This document shows positions 52,760-61,178 of a stretch of DNA of 64,000 nt, piece by piece (positions within the stretch are counted from its first letter, which is position 1; each line of letters opens with the position of its first letter). The stretch is from positions 62,001-126,000 of the forward strand of contig CBDFKJ010000004.1 in the NCBI GenBank assembly GCA_965248805.1. The letters are read 5' to 3'. The translations under genes were made by a program, and so were the position numbers. The DNA is from CBDFKJ01 sp965248805. Lineage in GTDB: Bacteria; Pseudomonadota; Alphaproteobacteria; UBA6615. The notes beneath the pieces were generated by a model, which did not search any database, was not told the origin of the DNA, and saw only the letters and a list, made by a program, of their open reading frames with translations.

Positions 52760-53683
52760 TCACGGAAACTCCCGCGCCATCCATTTGACCTCGCCGGCCA
52801 CTACGGCATCGTCGGGCCACGGGACGTCCGGCCAGTCGGGTGAATCGCTGTCGCTCACCAGCAGCCAACCGCCGTCATCCCCTTTGCCCATCCGCTTGAC
52901 GACAAGGCCGTCCGGTGTCGTGATCACGTAGATATGCCCGAGGTGGCGCCGCCGGCGATTGCGGTCCACCAGGATCTTGCAGCCCGCCGGCAACGTCGGC
53001 TCCATCGAGTCGTTGCGCACCGAGATGACGACAGCCCGGGTCGGATCGATCCCGCGACTGTCGATCCAGTCGCGCCGGAACCAAACCGGGCCCTTCGCTG
53101 GCGCGTCGTCGAGGTTGTAGTTGCCGTCGCCGGCGGCGGCCTCCATCTCGATCATCTGCACCGACCGCGCGCCGGGGACGTCGGTGGCGCCGTCCCCGAC
53201 CGTCGCCACGGCAAGCGCGCCGGCGTCCTCGAGGGATTGGGCATGCCGCGTCAGGCGGGAAATTGTCTCGTCCTGCAACGAATGCAGATGCTGGCTGATG
53301 CCCTCGCAGACTTCTTGCCGGATCGTCTGTGCTTCGGCCTTCAAGATGGTTGCCATCTGGTCGCGCAGCTCTTCCCCACTGGGCGGCGGCGAAGTGGCGC
53401 CTTCAGCCGAGGACGTGGGCTCTACTGGCGAAGTTGCTGAATCAGGAGCGGTTAGGGACTTCAGTGGCTGTTCGGTGGACGCGGTACCTTCTTCGCCCGG
53501 CGCGCCAATTTGAAGCTGCACACCGAGGACTCTGCATATAGCTTCTAGGGTGTCGGCTCTAGGATTCACTCCTCGTCGGATGTTTCGAATCGTATCGGTG
53601 CTGCCTGTTGCCAACATGGACAACCGGCGGTCCGACATGCCGGTCTCCTTGATCGACTGCAAGAGCTGTTCCCGAACGCCCAT
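52760..53683 (-). CDS. Prophage CI-like repressor, HTH + S24 (LexA-type) peptidase
   Basis: 307 aa from ATG 53683; a TTG at 53719 in the same frame is an alternative start. N-terminal HTH (LQSIKETGMSDRRLSMLATG, STDTIRNIRRGVNPRADTLE), a linker with Ser/Pro/Thr, then the S24 domain with catalytic Ser in VISVRNDSMEPTLPAG and Lys in GLVVKRMGK. Such repressors hold lysogeny and self-cleave after RecA activation; a cleavage site would lie in the linker, and I did not identify a clear Ala-Gly. The start sits against operator O1, suggesting leaderless, autoregulated expression as with lambda cI. Confidence 0.92.
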   Translation of the reverse strand: MGVREQLLQSIKETGMSDRRLSMLATGSTDTIRNIRRGVNPRADTLEAICRVLGVQLQIGAPGEEGTASTEQPLKSLTAPDSATSPVEPTSSAEGATSPPPSGEELRDQMATILKAEAQTIRQEVCEGISQHLHSLQDETISRLTRHAQSLEDAGALAVATVGDGATDVPGARSVQMIEMEAAAGDGNYNLDDAPAKGPVWFRRDWIDSRGIDPTRAVVISVRNDSMEPTLPAGCKILVDRNRRRRHLGHIYVITTPDGLVVKRMGKGDDGGWLLVSDSDSPDWPDVPWPDDAVVAGEVKWMAREFP

Positions 53684-53700
53684 GCGGTAAGCATACCGCA
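53683..53700. promoter_or_regulatory. Operator O1 (repressor-proximal)
   Basis: TGCGGTAAGCATACCGCA: six-base arms TGCGGT/ACCGCA with a six-base centre. It touches the repressor ATG, so binding there would shut off the repressor gene. Confidence 0.8.
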
Positions 53701-53733
53701 AACGTCGCCCGCGGCTCAAAAACTTCTTGCATG

Positions 53734-53751
53734 TGCGGTTTATCGACCGCA
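53734..53751. promoter_or_regulatory. Operator O2
   Basis: TGCGGTTTATCGACCGCA has the same arms and spacing as O1. It lies midway between the two divergent genes. Confidence 0.8.
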
Positions 53752-53756
53752 GATTG

Positions 53757-53775
53757 TGCGGTATGAATCACCGCA
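53757..53775. promoter_or_regulatory. Operator O3 (cro-proximal)
   Basis: TGCGGTATGAATCACCGCA carries the same arms with a 7-base centre, and the dyad extends outward to TTGTGCGGT/ACCGCACAA. The ATG of the cro-like gene (53763) is inside the operator, so binding would block early transcription or translation. Confidence 0.75.
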
Positions 53776-54023
53776 CAATAGTCCTGAGCCTCGCTTCCTC
53801 CTATTGCCGACACAGGAATCTGAGCTTAGCCCGCGTATCCACGCTCGTATTCAACCATGGTGCTCGGCTTCAGCGCATCGAAGCCGGTGCTGACCTGACA
53901 ACTAGGTCCTTCGAGCATGCTCTCCAATGGTTCTCCGACCACTGGCCGGACGGCCTTGAGTGGCCGGCTGACATCCCACGGCCCGAGCCACGCCCCGAGG
54001 GCGAGCGCGGGGAGGCGGCGTGA
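53763..54023 (+). CDS. Cro-like early regulator
   Basis: 86 aa from ATG 53763, inside operator O3. Residues about 20-60 (LSLARVSTLVFNHGARLQRI, EAGADLTTRSFEHALQWFSD) form a plausible small HTH, and the C-terminus is acidic and proline-rich. It is divergent from the repressor, the usual place of cro. Its stop overlaps the next start region. Confidence 0.7.
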   Translation: MNHRTIVLSLASSYCRHRNLSLARVSTLVFNHGARLQRIEAGADLTTRSFEHALQWFSDHWPDGLEWPADIPRPEPRPEGERGEAA

Positions 54024-54049
54024 GAAATCCCGGAGAAGAGAGACTGCCG

Positions 54050-54244
54050 ATGACGGTGCATCTAAGGCCGGAGGACCTTTCTGCGCGTTGGCACATTGCC
54101 ACGCGGACGTTGGACAACTGGCGCTGGAGAGGTGAGGGGCCCCGATATCTCAAGATCGGCGGGCGCGTCGTCTACCTCCTCAAGGACATCGAGGCCTACG
54201 AGGCCGGGCAGCTGCGCCTGGTCGAGCCGGAGTCCGGCGCATGA
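54050..54244 (+). CDS. AlpA/excisionase-like HTH protein
   Basis: 64 aa from ATG 54050 (an in-frame GTG at 54020 gives 74). An HTH_17/MerR-like domain: LRPEDLSARWHIATRTLDNW, RWRGEGPRYLKIGGRVVYLL, then the final helix KDIEAYEAGQ. This small DNA-binding fold includes excisionases and AlpA. Its stop overlaps the next ATG (54241). Confidence 0.8.
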   Translation: MTVHLRPEDLSARWHIATRTLDNWRWRGEGPRYLKIGGRVVYLLKDIEAYEAGQLRLVEPESGA

Positions 54245-54630
54245 ACGTGCTCGCGCTGGGCCGCTCCCCGGCGGCGATACCGGCACTGGCCCTCGCCATC
54301 GACACGGCCCGGTTCGAGGCGTGGCTACAGACCGCCCGGCCCGGCAGCCTGATCGAATATCACCGCGGCCATCTTTGCGTCGACCGTCAACAAAGGTTCG
54401 ACGCCCCACATGACGCGCCGGACAACGAGCCGCGCGCAGCGCTGAACGACCTCGCCGATCGCGCCATGCGCGCCTCCGGGCTGGGCCTCGTTCATCTGGT
54501 GCAGCACCGCCACGGGCCTGCGGACTTCAGCTATCTCGCGATCAAGTCGCGGCCCTCGGTGAGGGCTGGCCGTTTTGAAAAGCCTTCTTGGCAAAAACAC
54601 GAGGAGCCAAAACATGAACGCCGCAGATGA
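54241..54630 (+). CDS. Hypothetical phage early protein
   Basis: 129 aa with ALDTARFEAWLQTARPG-like start and FSYLAIKSRP near the end. It overlaps both neighbours, so it is in the early operon. No family recognised, and no catalytic or metal motif is visible. Confidence 0.55.
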   Translation: MNVLALGRSPAAIPALALAIDTARFEAWLQTARPGSLIEYHRGHLCVDRQQRFDAPHDAPDNEPRAALNDLADRAMRASGLGLVHLVQHRHGPADFSYLAIKSRPSVRAGRFEKPSWQKHEEPKHERRR

Positions 54631-54934
54631 ACCCGGCATCGGTCACAACGCGACCGAGATGAAACTCGATCTGATGCTGGCGGCGCAAGAGATCGCCCGG
54701 ATCGACGAGCAGATCGCCGAACTTAGGGCCGAGAAGAACGAGATCAAGCACGAGAAGGTCAAGACCCACGGCATCAAGCTCGCTGATTTCAACACCGTGG
54801 CGCGCTGGTGGAAGCTCGAAGGCGACGACCGCAACGAGACCCTCGACAACATCCGTGTGTGCTGCGAGGCGCTGGGGATCGGCGGGCAGGGGGATCTGTT
54901 CCCGGCTTCCCCCGAGCCGCCGGAGGCGGCCTGA
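54614..54934 (+). CDS. Small coiled-coil phage protein (possibly GapR/DUF2312-like)
   Basis: 106 aa from ATG 54614. A charged coiled coil (LDLMLAAQEIARIDEQIAEL, RAEKNEIKHEKVKTHGIKLA) followed by a short helical end. Length and layout resemble GapR (DUF2312) nucleoid-associated proteins common in Alphaproteobacteria and their phages, but the match is not strong. The stop overlaps the next start. Confidence 0.5.
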   Translation: MNAADEPGIGHNATEMKLDLMLAAQEIARIDEQIAELRAEKNEIKHEKVKTHGIKLADFNTVARWWKLEGDDRNETLDNIRVCCEALGIGGQGDLFPASPEPPEAA

Positions 54935-55416
54935 TGTCAAACCGCATTCAACTCGAGGAACTTCGCGCCATGCCGGTCGGTGAGATTGCCGCGTTGCCGG
55001 CCCAACAACTGGCGCTGCTGCAGGAGGACGCTGAGACAGCGCTTCAGGCCGCCAAGACGCTCAAGGAATGGCTCGACGGCGCTATCGGCCTGCGTTTCGC
55101 GGAGAAGGCGCACACGGCACGGCGCGACGCCGGTAAGGACACCGGCACGGTCCGGCTGGTCGAGGACGGCGTGGTCGTTATCGCCGACCTGCCGAAGCGC
55201 GTCGATTGGGATCAGGACCAGCTCGCGGCGTTGGTCGAGCGCATCCGCGTCGAGGGCGACGATCCGGCTGAGTACGTCGATGTCGCCTTCAAGGTCCCCG
55301 AACGCAAGTACGCCGCCTGGCCGAGCGCGATCCGGGCCGCCTTCGAGGACGCCCGCACGGTGCGCACCGGCAAGCCCGTCTTCAAGCTGACGCTCGCGAA
55401 GGAGGGCGCGTCATGA
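54934..55416 (+). CDS. Hypothetical phage protein of the recombination module
   Basis: 160 aa, alpha-helical in its first half (VGEIAALPAQQLALLQEDAE, TALQAAKTLKEWLDGAIGLR) with a C-terminal stretch RTGKPVFKLTLAKEG. It overlaps the Sak4-like ATPase gene (55413), and this order (unknown, Sak4-like, SSB-like) is common in alphaproteobacterial phages. Possibly a nuclease-associated or regulatory partner. Confidence 0.6.
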   Translation: MSNRIQLEELRAMPVGEIAALPAQQLALLQEDAETALQAAKTLKEWLDGAIGLRFAEKAHTARRDAGKDTGTVRLVEDGVVVIADLPKRVDWDQDQLAALVERIRVEGDDPAEYVDVAFKVPERKYAAWPSAIRAAFEDARTVRTGKPVFKLTLAKEGAS

Positions 55417-56309
55417 GCGGCCTTCCGATCATCTCGGCCGACGAGCGGCTCGCGGAGCGCCGCGGCGTGAAAGGCTGCATTTTTGGGGTCAGTGGAATTG
55501 GGAAAACGTCGCTTCTCTGGACGCTGGAGCCCGGTGCCACGCTCTTTTTCGACCTCGAGGCCGGCGATCTCGCCATCGAGGGCTGGAAGGGCGACACCAT
55601 CCGCCCGCGCACCTGGTCCGACTGCCGCGACTTTGCGGTCTTCATCGGCGGGCCGAACCCGGCGCTCCGCGACGACCAGGTCTACAGCGGGGCGCATTAC
55701 GAGGCGGTGGCCGAGCGTTTCGGCGACCCCGCCGCGCTCGATCGTTACGAGACCGTGTTCATCGATTCGATCACGGTCGCGGGGCGTCTCTGCTTCCAGT
55801 GGTGCAAGGGCCAGCCCCAGGCGTTCTCGGACCGCAACGGCAAGCCCGACATGCGCGGCGCCTACGGTCTGCACGGCCAGGAGATGATCGCCTGGCTCAC
55901 GCACCTGCAGCACACCAGAAACAAGAACGTCTGGTTCGTCGGCATCCTCGACGAGAAGCTCGACGACTTCAATCGCCGGGTCTTCTCGCCGCAGATCGAG
56001 GGCTCGAAGACCGGCAACGAGCTGCCCGGAATCGTTGATGAAGTCATAGTCATGGCCGAGATCGGCCAGGCCGACGCCGATCCCTACCGGGGCTTCGTCT
56101 GCCGCACCCTCAACCCGTTCGGCTATCCCGCCAAGGACCGCAGCGGGCGTCTCGATGCGATCGAGGAACCCCATCTCGGCCGCCTCATGACCAAGATCGG
56201 TGGCCCTGTCAGACCGGCGAGCGAGAGGCTGGAGTTTGGCCGCACCGCCTCATCGCCCGCCGATACCCTCGTCACGCAGGGAGACGATCAAGGAGCAGCC
56301 CAACCATGA
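55413..56309 (+). CDS. Sak4-like ATPase (phage single-strand annealing / RecA-like core)
   Basis: 298 aa. Walker A is FGVSGIGKTSLL (about residues 24-35), followed by LFFDLEAGDLAIEGW and Walker B-like ETVFIDSITVA, then HGQEMIAWLTHLQHTRNKNV. This matches the AAA_24/Sak4 group, RecA-fold proteins that promote annealing together with a cognate SSB. It overlaps an SSB-like gene, as expected. Probably used for phage recombination-dependent replication. Confidence 0.8.
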   Translation: MSGLPIISADERLAERRGVKGCIFGVSGIGKTSLLWTLEPGATLFFDLEAGDLAIEGWKGDTIRPRTWSDCRDFAVFIGGPNPALRDDQVYSGAHYEAVAERFGDPAALDRYETVFIDSITVAGRLCFQWCKGQPQAFSDRNGKPDMRGAYGLHGQEMIAWLTHLQHTRNKNVWFVGILDEKLDDFNRRVFSPQIEGSKTGNELPGIVDEVIVMAEIGQADADPYRGFVCRTLNPFGYPAKDRSGRLDAIEEPHLGRLMTKIGGPVRPASERLEFGRTASSPADTLVTQGDDQGAAQP

Positions 56310-56923
56310 CTGGAGCCTGGAACGACTTCAACGATGCGGAAGAGCAACGGTCCTACGACATCATTCCCAAGGGCACCATCGCGCCCGTCCGCATGACCAT
56401 CAAGCCCGGCGGCTACGACGATCCCTCGCAAGGTTGGACCGGTGGCTACGCCACCCGCAACGCAACGACGGGCTCGGTCTATGTCAACGCCGAGTTCGCG
56501 CTCCTCGAGGGCCCGCATGCGCGCCGACGCGCATGGAGCCTGATCGGCCTCTCGAGCCCCAAGGGTCCCGAGTGGGGAAACATGGGCCGCTCGTTCGTGC
56601 GCGGCATTCTCAACTCGGCGCGCGGGCTGTCCGACAAAGACACTTCGCCGCAGGCGCAGACCGCACGGCGCATTAGCGGGTTTGCCGATCTGGACGGCAT
56701 CGAGTTCCTGGCCAAAATCGACGTCGGCAAGGATCAGAACGGCGATCCCAAGAACGAGATCCGCTTTGCGGTGACGCACAACCACAGGGATTGGGAGGCA
56801 TACCAGCAAGCCGGCGGCCAGTGGTGTCCGGGCGCGCCGGCCGCGTCAGCCACCCAGGCATCAGCAACACAACCAGCGGCGCCCCGGCCGGCCAACCCGA
56901 ACCGTCCCGCCTGGGCGCAGTAG
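56306..56923 (+). CDS. Phage ssDNA-binding-like protein
   Basis: 205 aa overlapping the Sak4-like gene. An OB-fold-like core (IAPVRMTIKPGGYDDPSQGW, GSVYVNAEFALLEGP, AWSLIGLSS) and a low-complexity Ala/Pro-rich C-terminal tail ending PNRPAWAQ, similar to the disordered acidic/proline tails of SSB. Partner of the ATPase is inferred from order. Confidence 0.7.
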   Translation: MTGAWNDFNDAEEQRSYDIIPKGTIAPVRMTIKPGGYDDPSQGWTGGYATRNATTGSVYVNAEFALLEGPHARRRAWSLIGLSSPKGPEWGNMGRSFVRGILNSARGLSDKDTSPQAQTARRISGFADLDGIEFLAKIDVGKDQNGDPKNEIRFAVTHNHRDWEAYQQAGGQWCPGAPAASATQASATQPAAPRPANPNRPAWAQ

Positions 56924-56931
56924 GCAGCCCG

Positions 56932-58027
56932 GTGCTGCTTCGCCCCCGCCAGAAGACGTTTGTCGAGCGCAGTCTTCGCGCGCTCGAGGAGCACGGCAAT
57001 ACGATTGGGGTGGCTCCAACCGGATCAGGCAAGACTTTGATGCTCTCGGGCGTGGTCGGCCGGCTGCTGGCGGACAACGACGCCAAGGCCTGCGTGCTCG
57101 CTCACCGCGACGAGCTGACCGCGCAGAACGTCCTCAAGTTCGCCAAGGTCAATCCGGCCCTCTCGACCTCGATCATCGATTCCCGCACCAAGTCGTGGAG
57201 TGGCCGCACCACCTTCGCCATGGTCCCGACGCTCGCCCGCGCGGCCAACCTCGAGGCCATGCCGGCGCTCGACCTGGTGGTCATCGACGAGGCACATCAC
57301 GCCGCCGCCGACAGCTACCGGCGGATTATCGATCGGGCCCGCAAGCGCAACCCCGACGTCCGCGCTTTCGGGGTCACTGCGACGCCCAACCGCGGTGACC
57401 GGAAGGGTCTGCGGCCGGTGTTCTCCAACGTCGCCGACCAAATCATGATGGGCGAGCTGATCGGCTCGGGTCATCTGGTGCGGCCGCACACCTTCGTCGT
57501 CGATGTCGGCGCCCGGGAGGCGCTCAGGAAGGTCCGCCGGACCGCCGCCGATTTCGACATGGCCGAAGTCGCCGCCATCATGAACACGGCGCCGATCACC
57601 GAGGCGGTGATCAAGCACTGGCGTGAAAAGGCCTCTGACCGCCAGACCGCTATTTTCTGTTCGACCGTCGATCACGCCCGCAACGTGCGCGACGCCTTCG
57701 TCGCGGCGGGCATCGATGCCGGGATGATCTGGGGTGAGATGCCCGAGAGCGAGCGGCGGGACGTTCTCGCCGCCTACCGGCGCGCTGACATCCAGGTGGT
57801 GGTTAACGTCGCGGTGCTGACCGAGGGCTGGGACCATCCGCCGACGAGCTGCGTCGTCCTGCTGCGGCCGTCTTCCTACAAGTCGACCATGATCCAGATG
57901 GTCGGCCGCGGCCTGCGCACCATCGATCCCGCCGAGTTCCCCGGCGTTATCAAGACCGACTGCATCGTGCTCGACTTCGGCATCTCCAGCCTCATGCACG
58001 GCACGCTCGAACAGGACATCGATCGAT
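56932..58027 (+). pseudogene. DEAD/DEAH helicase, 3-prime end lost at a deletion junction
   Basis: Starts at GTG 56932 (LLRPRQKTFVERSLRALEEH). Helicase motifs: VAPTGSGKTLML, VVIDEAHHAAADS, GVTATPNR, and C-terminal VNVAVLTEGWDHPP and MVGRGLR. After HGTLEQDIDR at about 58020 the ORF changes to low-information residues while a new frame carries a Toprim domain. The normal C-terminal zinc-binding part is missing. Helicases of this type unwind DNA in phage replication. Confidence 0.8.
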
Positions 58028-59620
58028 CCGCGACCGCTTTACAACCGGCCCGGCATCAAGGCGGCCTCCGAGGTCATTCTGGTCGAAGGCGAGAAATCCG
58101 CCGATGCGCTGATCGAACAAGGGATCTCCGCCACCACCGCCATGAACGGCGCATCGGCGCCGGTTGCAAAGACCGACTGGTCGCCGCTCAAGGGCAAGCG
58201 CGTGCTGATCTGGCCCGATCACGACGAACCCGGCCGGCAATACGCAGAGGTCGCATCCCAAGCGGTGCTCACCGCCGGCGCCGCGTCGGTCGCCGTTCTC
58301 AATCCGCCCGGCAATAAGCCGGACAAGTGGGACGCTGCCGACGCGGCGGCCGAGGGCATGGATGTCACATCGTTCATCGCCACCGCCCCGCGCCAGGCCG
58401 TGCGACCCGTCGAAAAGCCGCTGGAACTCCCTGACTGGTTTGCCACCCGCTATGCCGGGGATGCGCTCAAACAGCAGTTTCTGGTCGACGGCTCGATTCC
58501 CCTGGGCGTCGTCTCAGTACTCGCCGCCATGGGCGATACCGGCAAGGGCATGATCACTCTGGATCTGGCGCTGTCGGTTGCCACCGGAAAGCCGCGCGCG
58601 GTCTCGGTCAGCCCCGAGCCCATGGCCTTGGGCGGTGCGGTGCGCGCCTTCGGCACCGCCGTCGTGATCACCGCCGAGGACGACGAGGCTGAGGTGCACC
58701 GCCGTCTCGAACGCCTCGATCCCGAACGGGCACGCCTCAAACAGCCCGAACGGCTGATCGTGGTGCCGCTGCCCAACGCCGGCGGGCCGATCCCGCTCGT
58801 CACTTCGGGCCGCAATGGCCCCGAAGCGACCGCGCGGTTCCACGATCTGCGCGACCAACTCGCCGGCATCGCCGATCTCAGGCTGGTGGTGCTCGATCCC
58901 CTGTCGTCCTTCATCCATGCCGACGTCAATGCCGATCCGGCCGCCAGCAGTTTCGTCACCGGACTGCTCGCAGGCCTCGCCACCGAGACCGGCGCCGCAA
59001 TCATCGTCGCTCACCACATGCGCAAGCCCCAGGGCAACCGGCCGATATCAACAGTCGAGCAGGCGCGCGACGCGGTGCGCGGCACCAGCGCCCTCGTCGA
59101 CGGCGTGCGCCTGGTCTACGCGCTCTGGCCAACGTCCGAAGACTATCAGCGCGGCGTGTTCAAGGCTCTCGACGAGAAGCCTGCTCGCAACGCCGTGTTC
59201 CAGGGCGCCGTGGTCAAAGCCAATAGTACCGTCGACCGCACCATCCGCACCTATCTCAGGGCGCCCACCGGGCTGCTGGCCGACATCACGGAGCGCTTGG
59301 ATGAACGGCGCACGGCGGCCGCGGAGTTCTCCGAAGCGCTGATCGCCTCAATCGCGCGGGCGGCTAAGAAAGGCCACCCGTTCACCCATACCGGTGGGAA
59401 CGGCGTCTATCGCCAGCGCCATCGCCTTGCGGCCATCTTTCACGACGTCACCCGCAAGCGCATCGAGGCCCTGGTGCAGGAACTGCTCAACGAGAGCGTC
59501 CTGGTCAAAGGCAAGGCCTCGGGCTCGAAGGAGGACAAGTGGCTCGACGTACCCACCGGACCCTTCGCCGAGGGCGTCGGCGAGTTCGTTTTGGGCGCTG
59601 ATAAGGGGGAGAACAAATGA
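58028..59620 (+). pseudogene. Toprim-RepA-like primase-helicase, 5-prime truncated
   Basis: In the frame open to 59620 a Toprim core is seen first (PLYNRPGIKAASEVILVEGE, then VLIWPDHDEPGRQYAE with the DxD-type motif), followed by a RepA/AAA_25-like helicase (AMGDTGKGMITLDLALSVAT, VVITAEDDEAEVHRRLERL, LRLVVLDPLSSFIHADVNAD, IVAHHMRKPQGN). The zinc-binding and primase N-terminal part is missing at the junction with the DEAD helicase near 58025. The first ATG in frame is at 58142, within the Toprim domain. Confidence 0.82.
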
Positions 59621-59635
59621 GGGTCATATCCAATC

Positions 59636-59918
59636 TCGTTCCCGCTTCCCGACCCTTCCCGCACCGTTCCCGGGAAGCAAATCTCGTTCCCGCTTCCCGC
59701 TTCCCGCCGGGAACGAAAATTCGACGGGAACGAAAACGCCAATATTTTCAACTCTTTATCGACTTCGCACCGTTCCCGTTCCCGAGTTGGGCGGGAACGA
59801 AAAAGCCAATGATTTCAAAGGTTACCGCTTCCCACACACCCCCCCCTACGGGGGAGGGTGTGTGTGTGCGTGTGGGGACACACACACACACCCTCTGGTG
59901 GGAAGGTGCGGTTCCCGG
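59636..59918. repeat. Iteron-like GTTCCCG/CGGGAAC cluster with GC-rich hairpin; candidate replication origin
   Basis: Between the RepA-like gene and the RuvC-like gene, the heptamer GTTCCCG or its complement occurs about nine times (near 59637, 59665, 59684, 59708, 59725, 59771, 59777, 59791, 59910). Several downstream copies carry the extended form CGGGAACGAAAA. An AT-rich patch (ATATTTTCAACTCTTTATC) lies in the middle. At 59831-59872 CACACACCCCCCCCTAC is followed by a complementary GGGGGAGGGTGTGTGTG, a strong hairpin. Clustered iterons, an AT-rich patch and a helicase-loader-like gene next door fit an origin; a regulatory region is the alternative. Short ORFs here do not look coding. Confidence 0.5.
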
Positions 59919-59944
59919 CTGGTTGCTGAGATCCGGAGCACGAA

Positions 59945-60487
59945 ATGACCGATCCGACCGTGTTCAAAAAATCACAGCCCGATGAGGCGCCCCAGCCGGC
60001 GATGGCGAGCGGCGCAATCGGCGATGTCATCCTCGCGCTCGATCTCGGCACCATGACCGGCTGGGCGCTGCGCAGCCCGGACGGCACGAAGACGAGCGGC
60101 ACGGAATCGTTCCGGCCGGACCGCTTCGAGGGCGGCGGCATGCGCTACCTCCGCTTCAAACACTGGCTGACCGAGCTCAAGAACACCGCCGGCGGCATCC
60201 ATGCCATCTTCTTCGAAGAGGTCCGCCGCCATGCCGGCACCAACGCGGCCCACATCTACGGCGGCTTCCTGGCGCACGTGACCGCCTGGTGCGAGCACCA
60301 CGGAATTCCCTACCGGGGCGTGCCGGTCGGCACCATCAAGCGTCATGTCACCGGCAAGGGCAACGCCAACAAGACCGCCGTCATCGAGGCCGTCAGGGCA
60401 CGCGGTTTTGACCCGACTGACGACAACGAGGCCGACGCCATTGCGCTGCTTCTATGGGCGACCGATGTCCGGGCGGGTACGCAATGA
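59945..60487 (+). CDS. RuvC-like Holliday-junction resolvase
   Basis: 180 aa. The RNase H-like fold has the first catalytic Asp in ILALDLGTMTGWAL, the middle Glu in AIFFEEVRRHAGTN, and the acidic C-terminal cluster in DDNEADAIALLLWATD. Phage RuvC relatives resolve junctions in replication and packaging intermediates. It is preceded by a long repeat-rich stretch. The ATG is the first after the repeats and follows an AGATCCGGAG ribosome site. The stop overlaps the next small ORF. Confidence 0.85.
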   Translation: MTDPTVFKKSQPDEAPQPAMASGAIGDVILALDLGTMTGWALRSPDGTKTSGTESFRPDRFEGGGMRYLRFKHWLTELKNTAGGIHAIFFEEVRRHAGTNAAHIYGGFLAHVTAWCEHHGIPYRGVPVGTIKRHVTGKGNANKTAVIEAVRARGFDPTDDNEADAIALLLWATDVRAGTQ

Positions 60488-60615
60488 ACGGGCCCGATCT
60501 GCTCCGTCACGCCGCCGGCGTCGTCGACAAGCGTAGGTCCGACTACGGCGAGCCCGAGGACGCCAGCGTGACGCAACCCGTTGTGTCCGCCGTGCTTGCG
60601 CTGCGCGGCACATGA
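60484..60615 (+). CDS. Small truncated phage protein (DUF6378-like start)
   Basis: 43 aa: LLRHAAGVVDKRRSDYGEPE resembles the start of phage DUF6378-type proteins, which continue for about 60 more residues, but here the ORF ends quickly at LRGT. Overlapping ATGA junctions at both ends keep it in the operon. It looks like another internal deletion. Confidence 0.4.
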   Translation: MNGPDLLRHAAGVVDKRRSDYGEPEDASVTQPVVSAVLALRGT

Positions 60616-61094
60616 CCAAGCGCAAGCGGTTCAAGGTTCGGCCACCGAAGATCCCGGCGCGGGCTCGTAAGACGATCAGCGGACGAGTCGGCCCCACGCC
60701 CGAGCAGAAGGCGCGACGGATCGCGCTCGTCGGAAACGACCAAGATCCACTGGCCAGCTATCCGCTCGGAGTATTGCTCGCGCGCGACCTGATCACCCAG
60801 CAGCAGCACGATGCCGGCCGCCGATATGCATGGCTGCGTGGTGTGTCGCTTGGCAATCCGCTGACCCGAGGCGAGCGCACGTACGCCGATCCGCTCGATG
60901 ACGAGACCCAGGCCGACGTCGAGGCGCGCTGGCGAGGGGCCACGCATCTGCTCCGAGCCGCGCGGTGTAAGTCAATCGTCGACACGGTTTGCGTATATGA
61001 GCGGATGCCGCCGCGCTACCGCCTGCCGCGGTTGAAGGACGGTCTGGAAGTGCTCGAACAGTTCTTCTTGACAGGCCGCGGCGGTATGAAGTAG
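60612..61094 (+). CDS. Hypothetical phage protein at the end of the early operon
   Basis: 160 aa, basic at the start (TKRKRFKVRPPKIPARARKT) and helical later (ARWRGATHLLRAARCKSIVD, RYRLPRLKDGLEVLEQFFL). Last gene before an intrinsic terminator. The position fits a late-gene regulator, but there is no sequence proof. Confidence 0.6.
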   Translation: MTKRKRFKVRPPKIPARARKTISGRVGPTPEQKARRIALVGNDQDPLASYPLGVLLARDLITQQQHDAGRRYAWLRGVSLGNPLTRGERTYADPLDDETQADVEARWRGATHLLRAARCKSIVDTVCVYERMPPRYRLPRLKDGLEVLEQFFLTGRGGMK

Positions 61095-61145
61095 GCAGTT
61101 TCTTGACGCGCCAGAAGTGTGACCAGACGCAGCCCGCCCGGCTCC

Positions 61146-61165
61146 CCCGCCGCGGCGGGTTTTTT
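61146..61165 (+). terminator. Intrinsic terminator after the prophage early operon
   Basis: Perfect dyad CCCGCCGCGGCGGG followed by six T residues, 51 bp after the last gene stop. It separates the rightward early operon from the leftward hicAB genes. Confidence 0.85.
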
Positions 61166-61178
61166 CATGTCCGCTTGG

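Noticed and set aside
59617..59985. 122-codon ORF across the iteron region
   Set aside because: Its residues reflect the repeats (NLVPASR, VCVRVGTHTHT), it has no family features, and it overlaps the RuvC-like start.
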